In this document: piece after piece, positions 45,917 to 55,850 of the stretch
Layout: each line of letters opens with the position of its first letter
Numbering within the stretch: the first letter of the stretch is position 1
Origin: JBJSXJ01 sp044235425
Lineage (GTDB): Bacteria; Planctomycetota; Planctomycetia; Pirellulales; Pirellulaceae
Direction: 5' to 3'
NCBI GenBank assembly: GCA_044235425.1
Contig: JBIIHW010000020.1
Location: forward strand, 1 to 64,000
Length of the DNA stretch: 64,000 nucleotides
Notes under the pieces: model-generated
The model's database searches: none
What the model was told of the DNA's origin: nothing
Seen by the model: only the letters and a program-made list of their open reading frames with translations
Made by a program: the position numbers and the translations under genes

Positions 45917-47725
45917 TTACCGCTCCTCGCCCGTATCCAGCACAGCCAGAAATGCTTTTTGTGGAATATCGACCGAGCCGATGGACTTCATGCGCTTCTT
46001 ACCTTCGCGCTGTTTGGCCCACAGTTTGCGTTTGCGAGTGATATCACCGCCGTAGCATTTCGCAGTCACGTTCTTCCGCATGGCGGGCACCGTTTCGCGT
46101 GCCAAAATGCGCGAACCAATGGCAGCCTGCACGGCCACCTCGAACATGTGTCGTTCAATTTCCGCCTTCAATCGCTTACAGACTGCGCGACCGCGTCGAT
46201 CAGCGTCACGGCGATCACAGATAACGCTGAGTGCATCGACTCGTTTACCATTCACCAAAATGTCCATACGCACCAGATCGGCCGATTCATAGCCGATCAC
46301 TTCATAATCCATGGTGCCGTAGCCGCGCGTGGAGCTCTTCAGTTTATCGTGCAAGTCGTAAATCACTTCCGCGAGAGGCAAGTGATAAACGAGCATCGCC
46401 CGACTGGTTGATAAATGCTCGATACTTTGCTGCACTCCACGCCGATCCTGACAGAGCTTCATCACGGTGCCGATGTATTCACTGGGCACGATCAAGCTGA
46501 CCTTCACAATCGGTTGCCGGAAGTCTTCGATGGAGCCCGAATCGGGAACCTCTTGCGGGCGATGGATTTCAACCACTTCTCCACTGCGTTTCAGGATTTC
46601 ATACGTGACGTTGGGAGCGGTCTGAACGAGATCGATGTCGGATTCTTGTTCGAGTCGTTGCTGGACGATTTCCATGTGCAGCAGTCCGAGGAAGCCGCAG
46701 CGAAAACCGAATCCGAGTGCCTCACTCGTCTCCGGTTCAAACTCGAAACTGGGATCATTGATCGCCAGTTTTTCCAGCGCGTCGCGCAGCTCTTCGAAAT
46801 CTTGACCGTCGGACGGATAGAGTCCGCAGTAGACCATGCGTTTGGGAGCTTTGTAACCTTCGAGTGGAGGGGCGGCGTTTTCACCCGGGACGGTGACGGT
46901 ATCACCGATATGAACCAGATCGAGTGACTTGATATTACAGATCAGGTAACCAACTTGTCCGGCCTGCAACGATTCGCAGCCTCGCTGCTGCGGCACGAAC
47001 TGACCCAGTTCCACTACTTCATGCGAGGTACCGGTGCTGAGCAGTCGAACTTTTTGGCCCTTCTTCACGGTGCCATTCATCATGCGCACATAGATGATCG
47101 CTCCGCGGTAATCATCGTAGTGCGAATCGAACACCATCGCTTGCAGTTTTCCTTGCGGATCACCTTGGGGAGGTGGGACTCGTTCGATCACTGCCTGAAG
47201 CAGTTCCTGAATACCGATGCCCGCCTTGGCACTCGCTTTTACAATATGGCTTGGTTCGACCATCAAAGTCTGTTCCATTTCGGTCACCACTTCATCGACT
47301 CGCGCGTGCTTCAAGTCGATTTTGTTGATGACCGGCACGATCGACAGACCAGCATCCATGGCGGCGTAGGCGTTGGCTACTGTTTGGGCTTCAACACCTT
47401 GAAAGGCATCGACCAGGAGGAGCGCGCCTTCGCAACAGGCGAGCGAGCGCGAGACTTCGTAATGAAAATCGACGTGGCCCGGAGTGTCGATCAGATTTAG
47501 TTCGTACGTTTCCCCTTTGAAGTCGTATTGCATGCGGACGGCACGCGCTTTGATGGTGATGCCGCGTTGCCGTTCGAGTTCCATATCGTCCAGCATCTGA
47601 TCTTTAAGCTCGCGCTTGTCCACCGTGCCGGTAAATTCCAGCAAGCGATCGGCGAGCGTGCTTTTGCCGTGATCGATGTGGGCCACGATGCAGAAGTTGC
47701 GAATATGCTGGCAGTCGATGGACAT
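45917..47725 (-). CDS. lepA: Elongation factor 4 (LepA)
   Basis: 602 residues, the normal length. G motifs: AHIDHGKSTLAD (G1), QRGITIKARAV (G2), DTPGHVDF (G3), NKIDL (G4), SAKAGIG (G5). The C-terminal part contains the LepA-specific domain ending SIGSVDIPQKAFLAVLD. This translational GTPase acts on ribosomes stalled during elongation or assists initiation and assembly. Signal peptidase follows 41 bp downstream on the same strand, the classical lepA-lepB order. Confidence 0.97.
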   Translation of the reverse strand: MSIDCQHIRNFCIVAHIDHGKSTLADRLLEFTGTVDKRELKDQMLDDMELERQRGITIKARAVRMQYDFKGETYELNLIDTPGHVDFHYEVSRSLACCEGALLLVDAFQGVEAQTVANAYAAMDAGLSIVPVINKIDLKHARVDEVVTEMEQTLMVEPSHIVKASAKAGIGIQELLQAVIERVPPPQGDPQGKLQAMVFDSHYDDYRGAIIYVRMMNGTVKKGQKVRLLSTGTSHEVVELGQFVPQQRGCESLQAGQVGYLICNIKSLDLVHIGDTVTVPGENAAPPLEGYKAPKRMVYCGLYPSDGQDFEELRDALEKLAINDPSFEFEPETSEALGFGFRCGFLGLLHMEIVQQRLEQESDIDLVQTAPNVTYEILKRSGEVVEIHRPQEVPDSGSIEDFRQPIVKVSLIVPSEYIGTVMKLCQDRRGVQQSIEHLSTSRAMLVYHLPLAEVIYDLHDKLKSSTRGYGTMDYEVIGYESADLVRMDILVNGKRVDALSVICDRRDADRRGRAVCKRLKAEIERHMFEVAVQAAIGSRILARETVPAMRKNVTAKCYGGDITRKRKLWAKQREGKKRMKSIGSVDIPQKAFLAVLDTGEER

Positions 47726-47760
47726 GGGGATCCTGGGTAACGACGGAGGGAAAAAAAGCG

Positions 47761-48840
47761 TTAGTTGGTTTTACGCCAACCGGCTCGTGCGATCCCGGCC
47801 GCGCCGATGAAACCGGCATCGGAACCAAGTGTCGCAAAGTCGATCGTAGTTTTCTCGGCCAAAATGGGAAAGGCCCGCCGACGTACTTCGGCTCGAATCC
47901 GTTCGAGAAATTCCTTTCCTAGAACGGTATCGTGGCCTCCAAAATTCATCGCTCCACCCAAAATCACCGCTCCGGGATCAATCGTGTGCATCAGGGATGT
48001 AATACCGATTCCCAGATAGCGAGCGGTGTTCAGCACTAATTGATGACAGAATTCATCACCGGCGGATGCAAGTTGGCTGATGAGGAGGGGCGTGACTTTT
48101 TCTCCAGCAGCGACTCGTCGTGCCAGCTCGCTCGCAGTCGGATCGCCATCAAACTGCTCGCGGTTGGAGTGTTTCGCGAGTGCCTCATGAGCTCGTTTTA
48201 CGACTGCGGTAGCACTGGCGTAGGCTTCCAGGTGACCGGGTTGGCCACAGCCGCACAGTCGCGCGTAATCGTGATAGTCGATCGTGATATGTCCACATTC
48301 GCTGCCGCAACTGTTTTCACCATCCACCGACAGATCGCCAATGATGATGCCTCCACCCACACCAGTACCCAGCGTCAGCAGGACGATGCTATGGAATTGC
48401 CGTCCGCTCCCCATCCAGCACTCGCCAAATGCCGCCGCGTTGGCATCGTTGGCGAACCAAACTGGCCGCTGCAAGGTTTCCGACAGTCGCTGGCGAATGG
48501 GATAATGATGCCAGCCCGGCAGATTGGGTGGATCAAAGATGAGTCCTGCGGAAATATCCATGGTTCCCGGCGTGCCCAGTCCCACGGCGACCACATCCGC
48601 GAACGAGACCTGACAACCAGCGATCAGTTCTTGCGTCACTCGAGCCACGCGTGGCAACGTTTCGTCGGGGCTGCGGTCAGCCCAGGTGGGCAGCGAAGTT
48701 TTGCCGAGGAACCGCCCGAGATCATCCACCAGGCCCAGCTTGATATTCGTGCCACCGACGTCCACGCCCAGGAACAAAGGCCGAGTGGCCTGGGAGCCGA
48801 CAAGCTTGCCATGTTCGATTTGGGTGGAGGTGGTGTTCAT
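47761..48840 (-). CDS. ROK family kinase (glucokinase-like)
   Basis: 359 residues. Phosphate 1 motif LGVDVGGTNIKLGLVDDLG, GLGTPGTMD, WFANDANAAAFGE and LGTGVGGGIIIGD are ROK/glucokinase signatures. The segment ECGHITIDYHDYARLCGCGQPGHLE carries the ROK zinc site (His, Cys, Cys), with His where the third Cys usually stands. The most likely reaction is ATP-dependent phosphorylation of glucose or an amino sugar; a regulator is unlikely since no HTH domain precedes it. Spaced 35 bp from lepA in the same cluster. Confidence 0.92.
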   Translation of the reverse strand: MNTTSTQIEHGKLVGSQATRPLFLGVDVGGTNIKLGLVDDLGRFLGKTSLPTWADRSPDETLPRVARVTQELIAGCQVSFADVVAVGLGTPGTMDISAGLIFDPPNLPGWHHYPIRQRLSETLQRPVWFANDANAAAFGECWMGSGRQFHSIVLLTLGTGVGGGIIIGDLSVDGENSCGSECGHITIDYHDYARLCGCGQPGHLEAYASATAVVKRAHEALAKHSNREQFDGDPTASELARRVAAGEKVTPLLISQLASAGDEFCHQLVLNTARYLGIGITSLMHTIDPGAVILGGAMNFGGHDTVLGKEFLERIRAEVRRRAFPILAEKTTIDFATLGSDAGFIGAAGIARAGWRKTN

Positions 48841-48879
48841 GGGGAACTCGTCTATGGTCTTGTGCCTTGGAAGCCGACG

Positions 48880-50421
48880 TCAGAAGGTCGGAAAGAAACA
48901 TTCAGGCGCCGACTGCCACTGAGGTATCTCATCCCACGGCCAGAGTGGTCGCGGAATCTGCTCGAAGCGGTAATTCCAGAAATCACTGGGAGCACAACCG
49001 GGTGCTCGCACACTAAAAATTTGTGCCGCGCGATCAGCATAAACAGCGCGAAAACCACACGGACTTTTGGCCACCACCACCGCAGCGGCGAAGGGATCGA
49101 AACCCGCGGTCTGAAACAGCTCCGGCGCAAAATGCGGACCGCTCATCGTCGTCACAATGACCCGCACTTGCCCATGGCGCAAAACAGCAGTCGGGCCCAT
49201 GTCGATCGGCAGGTTCTTACCAAGATGACCATTCAAAACAAATCGCGCCTCCAGCAGTCGCTCGATCTCAACCGTCAGTTCCAACGAGGTGCCGAACTGT
49301 GTGTCACGAACTCCACCCAGTGAGGTCGTCATCGTCTGGCCAACACCGATCTGTTGAGCTCGCTGCACCACCGCGGGGGCAACGAGTGTTACGAGGACCG
49401 GGCGATTCCAACTGCGGGTGAGTAATTCCTGCAGCAGCCAGACGCTGTCTCCAGGTGCGCCCGAGGTGGTAGCATCGGCGGCATCGCTCAGCACGGTAAG
49501 ACCAGCCGGATTAGCATGGGCTCGCTCCACAGCTTCTTCGATCGAAACGAGTTCAGGAAGATACTCGGTGCGTCGCTGCCAGAGTGTATCGGCGAGCTGA
49601 GCGGCAGTTTGAGCCGCCAGCTGTCCGGTGACATCGAGCCGTCGATCGGTGGTGACCAGAACAGCCGATCCGAACTCGGGGATATCCAGCCAGGGCTGCA
49701 CGGTGGCGATGCCGGCGGTTAAGAATTCGGGTCGAGCTTCCAGGGCTTGGCAGGCGCGGCGCAGCTCGCTGCTCAAACCGGTCGGCAATTGAGTGTTGGC
49801 TTTTTCGGCTGGCAACACGCAGGGAATTTTTTGAAAGGCGGTGATCGGGCGAAATCCGTCCACCAGGATCCGACGCAACAACGCTGCTCCCCGTTCACCC
49901 GTTTCGTATACGTCGACGTGTGGCACGGTGTGAAAGAGCACGAGAGCGTCGGCCGACTCAACCATTTTCCGAGTGACGTTGGCGTGCAGGTCGAGTGTGG
50001 CGACGAGAGGCACGTGCTGCGAATGAGTTTCGTCGAGTGCGGCGCGGACAGCCGCTAATACTTCGCCCTCCACATCGGGATGATCGACAGCCGACATTGC
50101 TCCGTGCAGCGCCAGCAGCACACCATCAACCCTCCCAGCCGCGCGAATGGCCGCCACCATTTCGGCAAGGATCCAGTCGAACGTCTCCGGCGTGGCCGCG
50201 CCCGATGGCCAAGCGGGCAAACGCACCAGTCCGACAATCTCCGGAGTTTCCGGCCATGCTCGCAAGCTCTGGATGAACCCACCCAGCTCATTCGTCGTCG
50301 CCATCTGCTCGATCAAGGCGGCGCCATGGACTACGCCAAACTGATTAAAATTCTCGCGCCGAGTGGGCAGTGGATTGAGCGTGTTGGTTTCTTGCCAGAG
50401 CTGGCCAATCGCGATTCGCAT
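48880..50421 (-). CDS. M81 family metallopeptidase (MlrC-like)
   Basis: 513 residues. The N-terminal MRIAIGQLWQETNTLNPLPT, HGAMSAVDHPDVEG, ATLDLHANVT and FHTVPHVDVYETG are typical of M81/MlrC proteins, with the Asp and His of LDLHAN and the first His of HTVPH as likely zinc ligands. The best-known member cleaves linearised microcystin; most bacterial homologues act on unknown cyclic or modified peptides. It lies 39 bp upstream of the ROK gene. Confidence 0.9.
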   Translation of the reverse strand: MRIAIGQLWQETNTLNPLPTRRENFNQFGVVHGAALIEQMATTNELGGFIQSLRAWPETPEIVGLVRLPAWPSGAATPETFDWILAEMVAAIRAAGRVDGVLLALHGAMSAVDHPDVEGEVLAAVRAALDETHSQHVPLVATLDLHANVTRKMVESADALVLFHTVPHVDVYETGERGAALLRRILVDGFRPITAFQKIPCVLPAEKANTQLPTGLSSELRRACQALEARPEFLTAGIATVQPWLDIPEFGSAVLVTTDRRLDVTGQLAAQTAAQLADTLWQRRTEYLPELVSIEEAVERAHANPAGLTVLSDAADATTSGAPGDSVWLLQELLTRSWNRPVLVTLVAPAVVQRAQQIGVGQTMTTSLGGVRDTQFGTSLELTVEIERLLEARFVLNGHLGKNLPIDMGPTAVLRHGQVRVIVTTMSGPHFAPELFQTAGFDPFAAAVVVAKSPCGFRAVYADRAAQIFSVRAPGCAPSDFWNYRFEQIPRPLWPWDEIPQWQSAPECFFPTF

Positions 50422-50439
50422 GACACTGGCCCTGAGACA

Positions 50440-51855
50440 CTAGGGAGTGTTGATGACGGCAGGAATTCCGTGGGCTGGCAATTCAAAGGCAGCAGCCGTC
50501 GCGTCCGTGACCATCGCCACCGGAATTTCCCGCTGCACCGCGGCAACCAGGTCGGCAGCCACCACACTTTCCCCTGCCCGCGGCTGAACCAACTCACGCG
50601 AGGCAGCTTCGCCGTGCCCGGTGCGGTGCTGATCATGATGACCTTCCCCATCTCGGCCATCATCATCACTGTGGCCATCATCACTGTGGCCATCATCACT
50701 GTGGCCATCATCACTGTGGCCGTCATCATCATCCTGGTGGCTATGCAGTTCACTCAACACGCGTTCGGCAAAGTCGGGATCGAGCACTGCGGTACCGCTG
50801 GCGAAGGCGTCGATCATCGGCTGTGCCTCCGCGAAACTAATCAATCGATCTTGACGTCGATCCCATAACTTCAGGCGGAAGCAGGCCCAAATATCGCTCG
50901 GTAGTAACGTCGTAATACCGGGTGACTGCAGAGACGGCAAAGCGGCCATGGCCTCGGGTAAGCGATAGAACGGAATGCGAGCGTTCAGATGGTGGACGTG
51001 ATGGTAGCCGATATTGCCGGTGAACCAGTGCATCCAAGGACTCATCACGATGTAGCTCGAAGCATTCAGTGCCGCATCCACGTAACTCCACTGACTACGA
51101 TCGCGAATCTTCACCGTGGGATAGTTGTGCTGGGCGTAGAAGAGATAGGCACCGAGCGTGGCGGCGATCGCGGTCGGTAACACGACCGACAGCAGCGCGA
51201 TGTCGGGACCGATGGTCGCGAGGTAGGCGACTAGCCCGAGATGCACGACCAGAGATAGCAGCGCATCAAAGTGTCGGAGCGGGTTGAGTAAGAACGGGCG
51301 CAGACACATTCCGTACATGAAGATGGTGAAGTAGCCAGCGCCGATCGTAATGGGATGACGAGACGCCGCATAAGCAAACCGTTGCCAGCGGCTCGCCTGC
51401 GCATAAGCTTCGGTGGTCATCACGGGATAGGAACCAATACTCGCGCCAAACATTTTGGAATTGTTGCGATGATGGTGATCGTGCGAGCGCTTCCAGATGC
51501 TGGGTGGGTTGAGTGCCAGGAGTCCGTAGAGCCACATCATGGCGGTGGCCAGTGGCGAGCGGGCGAGAATCGAGCCGTGCTGGAAGTCGTGGTAGAGAAT
51601 GAAGATCCTGACCAGTACCAAACCAGCCACGACGCTCGACAGGACGCGCAGTGGCAGAGCCCAAGTGGTGGCAGTGACGGCGATGAGGGCGGCGAAGACG
51701 ACGAGAGTGGAGCCGAGGTGCCACCAACTGCGCCAACGCTGCTCGTGAGCGAATCGCTTGCTGGCGAGTAACAATTCCTTGGCTTCCGAAGTCAAGTGGT
51801 TGCCAGGGCTAGGGCGGCTAGTCAAGGGAATATCCTTTGCGATGTTTGGTCGCAT
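50440..51855 (-). CDS. Fatty acid desaturase family protein with His/Asp-rich tail
   Basis: 471 residues from the ATG at 51855; a longer frame starts at 51906. Several membrane helices and three His boxes are seen: HDFQHG, RSHDHHHRNN and GYHHVHHLN, the di-iron ligands of membrane desaturases. The C-terminal ~100 residues are unusual: SHQDDDDGHSDDGHSDDGHS from a 15-bp tandem unit (about 50660-50735), further His/Asp residues, then a soluble tail. The enzyme should introduce a double bond or hydroxyl group in a fatty acyl or carotenoid-like substrate; the tail could bind metal. It ends 18 bp before the M81 gene. Confidence 0.88.
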   Translation of the reverse strand: MRPNIAKDIPLTSRPSPGNHLTSEAKELLLASKRFAHEQRWRSWWHLGSTLVVFAALIAVTATTWALPLRVLSSVVAGLVLVRIFILYHDFQHGSILARSPLATAMMWLYGLLALNPPSIWKRSHDHHHRNNSKMFGASIGSYPVMTTEAYAQASRWQRFAYAASRHPITIGAGYFTIFMYGMCLRPFLLNPLRHFDALLSLVVHLGLVAYLATIGPDIALLSVVLPTAIAATLGAYLFYAQHNYPTVKIRDRSQWSYVDAALNASSYIVMSPWMHWFTGNIGYHHVHHLNARIPFYRLPEAMAALPSLQSPGITTLLPSDIWACFRLKLWDRRQDRLISFAEAQPMIDAFASGTAVLDPDFAERVLSELHSHQDDDDGHSDDGHSDDGHSDDGHSDDDGRDGEGHHDQHRTGHGEAASRELVQPRAGESVVAADLVAAVQREIPVAMVTDATAAAFELPAHGIPAVINTP

Positions 51856-52111
51856 GATGGTCGGTCGAGGGCCCCCGCAGAGCTGGCGAAAGTCGCCAAC
51901 GAACACACGGGTAGCTTAACGATAGCTCAACAGCATAGCCGCTTGATTCAGCCTTCGCTATGTCGACTTGGGCCAGCGGCCATAATAATGGACGTTCGGC
52001 AGCCAATTTTGTAGGGACCGTCCGCGGGGGATTCCCGCGCCCGTTCGCTCTGGCTCATGACGAATTCGCCCTGCTCCGAGTATGATCAGGGGATATCAGG
52101 AGCTTTTGATC
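51856..52111. other. Divergent intergenic region
   Basis: Lies between the minus-strand six-gene cluster and the plus-strand cytochrome/DUF1549 gene. It contains AGGAG at 52098-52102, the ribosome site of the latter. No other feature. Confidence 0.5.
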
Positions 52112-55100
52112 ATGCCTTCCCCACGCCGATCGCTTATCGTGTCCCTCGGTTCCGGCTGGTTATTTCCCGCGTGCCTACTGCTGGGACTAGTCCCGTCAGG
52201 GGGCCATGGTGCGGAGATTGATTTCAGCCGCCAAGTCCGTCCGATTCTTGCGCAATATTGCTTCAAGTGTCATGGGCCGGACGATTTACAGCGGCAAGCC
52301 GGCTTGCGGCTCGATCAACGCGAAGCGGCAGTCGCCCCGGCTGAATCCGGGGCTCGAGCGATCGTGCCGGGGCAGGCTGCCACGAGCGAGCTCCTGCGGC
52401 GAATCGACTCGCCGGATGAAGATCAAGTGATGCCGCCGCCCGCCACGAAGAAGAAACTGACGAACGAGGAGCGGGCGATTTTGCGGCAATGGGTCACCGA
52501 GGGTGCTCGTTACCAGCCGCATTGGTCGTTTTTGCCTCCCCAGCAAGCGGCACCGCCCGCCGTACAGCAGCGTCCGTGGCCTCTGGTCCCATTTGACCCA
52601 TACGTGCTGGCGAAACTGGAACAGCGCCAGTGGTCGCCGAACCCGGTCGCGGACCGCTACACACTCGTCCGCCGCCTGTACCTCGACCTGCTCGGGTTAC
52701 CGCCCACCCCCACCGCGGCAGATGATTTTGTCGCGGATCAGGAGCCGGATGCTTACGAGCGGTTGGTCGATCGCTTGCTGGCATCCCCCAGCTACGGTGA
52801 ACGCTGGGCACGGCGCTGGCTCGATCTGGCTCGCTACGCCGACACCAACGGCTACGAGAAGGATCGACCCCGCTCCATCTGGCCGTATCGCGACTGGGTC
52901 ATCCAGGCCCTGAATGCGGATTTGCCGTTCGATCAGTTTTCGATCGAGCAGCTAGCCGGGGATATGCTGCCGGCTGCCAGTGACACTCAGCGGATCGCAA
53001 CCGGATTCCATCGCAACACGATGATTAATGAAGAAGGCGGCATCGATCCCCTTGAGTTTCGTTTCCATGCGATGACTGATCGAGTGAGTACGACGGGTAC
53101 GATCTGGCTGGGATTGACGCTCGGCTGTGCCCACTGTCATACGCATAAATTTGATCCGATTCCTCATGCGGAGTACTACGGATTATTCGCGATGCTGAAT
53201 AACGCGGACGAACCCGAACTGGAAGTGCGTCGTCCCGAGTTACTGGAACGACGGCAGCAGCTCACTCAGGAAATCGAGCGGTTGGAAGCAGAACTGCCAA
53301 ATCAGTTTCCGCCGGCGGGCGATTGGCGCTGGTCGAACGTGAAGGTTCTGAAGGCGGTGGCGGCGAGTGGTGCGACGTTACAGCCGCAGGAAGATGGATC
53401 GTATCTGGCCACTGGCCCCGCCGCGGACACGGACACCTACACCATTGAAATTGAGACAGAGCTACGCGAGATCGCGGCGCTGCGACTAGAAACGCTTACC
53501 CACGCATCACTTGGTAAGAACGGTCCCGGACGCACCGCTCATGGCAATTTCGTGCTCACCGAACTCGACCTGCGAGTTTCACCGGGCGCGGTGAAAGCAG
53601 GAAACCCGAAAGATGCGGCTCCTAACGATGCACCTCAGCCCGTCAAGATTGCGACCGCGACGGCGGATATCGAACAGGAGATGTTTCCGGTCACGCATGC
53701 GTTTGACGGGAATGCCAAGACCGGCTGGGCAATCCACAACACCACACAGCCATTGAATCAGAATCGAGCGGCGACGTTTACGTTTGAGCAGCCAACCACC
53801 AGCGCGGGTCCTACGCGCTGGACGATCGTCATCAAGCAGGATTTTGGGAGTCAGCATACGATTGGTCGTTTCCGCTTGCAGTTCGGGCAGATGAATCGGG
53901 ATGGTCGCCCACTGGTCGAACGACGGCAGGAGCATCTGCGCGAGCGCTTCAGCCGGTGGACTGAACAGCAAGCGGCGCGAGCGGTGAAATGGCAAACGCT
54001 TCGCCCGACGACCGCTCGCAGCAACTTGCCACTGCTCACCGTTCTGCCGGATCATTCGATTCTGGCCAGTGGGGATCAGTCGAAGAGCGATCGCTATGAA
54101 TTGACCTTTGAGAATGTACCGCGAGGGATCACCGCGATTCGAGTCACGGCGTTGCCGGATGAGCGTCTGCCGAAGTACGGACCAGGACGCGTCTATTATG
54201 AAGGGCCGGTGGGCGATTTTTTCCTCAGCGACATTCGGTTGTCCGCTGGTCCCCTATCTGCTGGTTCAGCAGCGGCGGGAAAAAATGATGCAGCGGCGGC
54301 CCTTACGGTCTATCCCTTTGCCAAGGCGACTCAAAGTTTCGCCAGCGGTGGTAACACAGCCGCCGCCGCGATTGATGACAACAAACAGACGGGCTGGTCA
54401 ATTAATGGGGGACAAGGGAAATCGCATGCAGCGGTTTTCACGCTACGTGAGCCGCTGACGGAAACCGGCACGCTGGCACTCAGCCTGCTTTTCGAACGCT
54501 ACTATGCGGCGGGTCTGGGTCGGCTACGAATTGAGGTCACTACGGACCCGAGCGCGGAGGCGTCCGGTTTGTCGCCGGCGGTGGAGCAAGCTTTGGCGCT
54601 GCCGGTGGCTGAGCGGACGAAGGAGGACGAAGCGGTGCTGATGAAGGCCTTCGTGGCCACAGCACCGGAACTGGCATCGGCTCGACAACGCATCGAACAA
54701 CTGCGAGGCCAATTGCCAGCATTCCCGACCACTCTGGTCATGCAGGAACGGCCGCCCGAGAATCCACGACCGACTTTCCGGCATCATCGTGGGGAGTTTT
54801 TACAGCCTAAGGAGCGCGTTGCGCCGGGTGGCTTGTCGATCTTGCCACCACTCCCCAGCGACACGGAACCGAATCGACTGACATTCGCGCGGTGGCTGGT
54901 CGCTGCGAACAATCCGCTGGTTGGGCGTGTGACGATGAATCGACGCTGGGCCGCACTGTTTGGTCGCGGTCTGGTGCGCACCACGGAGGATTTTGGCTAC
55001 CAAGGTGAATCGCCGACCAACCAGGAGCTCCTGGACTGGTTAGCTGTTGAACTCACGCGGCAAAATTGGTCGCTGAAGCGGATGGACCGACTGATCGTGA

Positions 55101-55792
55101 CCAGCGCGACCTATCGGCAGTCATCACGCGTGACGCCGGAGCGTTTCGCTCAAGATCCGCAAAACGATTTGTTAAGTCGTGGGGCTCGCGCGCGATTGGA
55201 AGCGGAATTGATTCGTGATTCATTGCTCCACATGAGCGGACTGCTGACGCAGCGGCTAGGTGGTGCGAGTGTCTTTCCACCACAACCAGCGAATGTCACG
55301 ACAGAGGGTGCTTATGGGCAGTTGTCATGGCAGACCAGTACTGGTGGTGATCGCTATCGGCGTGGCTTGTATACGTTCGCCAAGCGCACAGCACCCTATG
55401 CGATGTTCACCACGTTTGATGCTCCGAGTGGCGAAGCATGCGTGGCTCGACGCGAATCTTCCAACACACCCCTGCAAGCACTCACGTTGATGAATGACGT
55501 GGTATTCCTCGAGACAGCACAGGCACTGGGCGCGGACGTGCTGCGTGAGCCACTGGATGATACGGCACGGGCCATCAGTTTGTTCCGCCGCTGTATCACT
55601 CGACCGCCCACCGCCGAGGAGCTGCAATTGGTGTTACGATTTTTTGAGCAGCAGCGAGGGCGATTCGCCGGCGGGCAGCTTGATCCGGCGCCACTGGCCG
55701 GTCCCGGAGCGGGCGATGTCGTCGTGCGGGCCGCCTGGATCGCAACGGCACGTGCGATTCTGAATCTAGATGAAACAATCACGAAAAACTGA
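52112..55792 (+). CDS. Secreted cytochrome c (PSCyt1) / DUF1549 / DUF1553 protein
   Basis: 1226 residues from the ATG at 52112, chosen because AGGAG at 52098-52102 is correctly spaced; an ATG at 52082 is in frame. Signal peptide at about 5-34. Cytochrome domain with CFKCH (about 49-53) and MPPP; DUF1549 (RRLYLDLLGLPPTPTAADDF) with a second CAHCHTHKFDP near 347; a central region with two beta-sandwich-like blocks (about 420-630 and 650-810), each followed by an ATQSF or THAFDG motif; DUF1553 (RLTFARWLVAANNPLVGRVT) to the C-terminus. It is exported and probably heme-bearing; the substrate is unknown. No DUF1501 partner follows directly; mgtE does. Confidence 0.92.
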   Translation: MPSPRRSLIVSLGSGWLFPACLLLGLVPSGGHGAEIDFSRQVRPILAQYCFKCHGPDDLQRQAGLRLDQREAAVAPAESGARAIVPGQAATSELLRRIDSPDEDQVMPPPATKKKLTNEERAILRQWVTEGARYQPHWSFLPPQQAAPPAVQQRPWPLVPFDPYVLAKLEQRQWSPNPVADRYTLVRRLYLDLLGLPPTPTAADDFVADQEPDAYERLVDRLLASPSYGERWARRWLDLARYADTNGYEKDRPRSIWPYRDWVIQALNADLPFDQFSIEQLAGDMLPAASDTQRIATGFHRNTMINEEGGIDPLEFRFHAMTDRVSTTGTIWLGLTLGCAHCHTHKFDPIPHAEYYGLFAMLNNADEPELEVRRPELLERRQQLTQEIERLEAELPNQFPPAGDWRWSNVKVLKAVAASGATLQPQEDGSYLATGPAADTDTYTIEIETELREIAALRLETLTHASLGKNGPGRTAHGNFVLTELDLRVSPGAVKAGNPKDAAPNDAPQPVKIATATADIEQEMFPVTHAFDGNAKTGWAIHNTTQPLNQNRAATFTFEQPTTSAGPTRWTIVIKQDFGSQHTIGRFRLQFGQMNRDGRPLVERRQEHLRERFSRWTEQQAARAVKWQTLRPTTARSNLPLLTVLPDHSILASGDQSKSDRYELTFENVPRGITAIRVTALPDERLPKYGPGRVYYEGPVGDFFLSDIRLSAGPLSAGSAAAGKNDAAAALTVYPFAKATQSFASGGNTAAAAIDDNKQTGWSINGGQGKSHAAVFTLREPLTETGTLALSLLFERYYAAGLGRLRIEVTTDPSAEASGLSPAVEQALALPVAERTKEDEAVLMKAFVATAPELASARQRIEQLRGQLPAFPTTLVMQERPPENPRPTFRHHRGEFLQPKERVAPGGLSILPPLPSDTEPNRLTFARWLVAANNPLVGRVTMNRRWAALFGRGLVRTTEDFGYQGESPTNQELLDWLAVELTRQNWSLKRMDRLIVTSATYRQSSRVTPERFAQDPQNDLLSRGARARLEAELIRDSLLHMSGLLTQRLGGASVFPPQPANVTTEGAYGQLSWQTSTGGDRYRRGLYTFAKRTAPYAMFTTFDAPSGEACVARRESSNTPLQALTLMNDVVFLETAQALGADVLREPLDDTARAISLFRRCITRPPTAEELQLVLRFFEQQRGRFAGGQLDPAPLAGPGAGDVVVRAAWIATARAILNLDETITKN

Positions 55793-55850
55793 CAAGTGTC
55801 AACTAGGCCCGTTCACGACGAAGATTGAAATGCTGCTGGATCGCTGATTC

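Noticed and set aside
48040..49323. 427-codon plus-strand open frame
   Set aside because: It is antisense to the clearly recognisable ROK kinase and M81 peptidase genes and has no domain.
55793..55850. Magnesium (M-box) riboswitch before mgtE
   Set aside because: Only 58 bp separate the genes and no M-box structure is visible.
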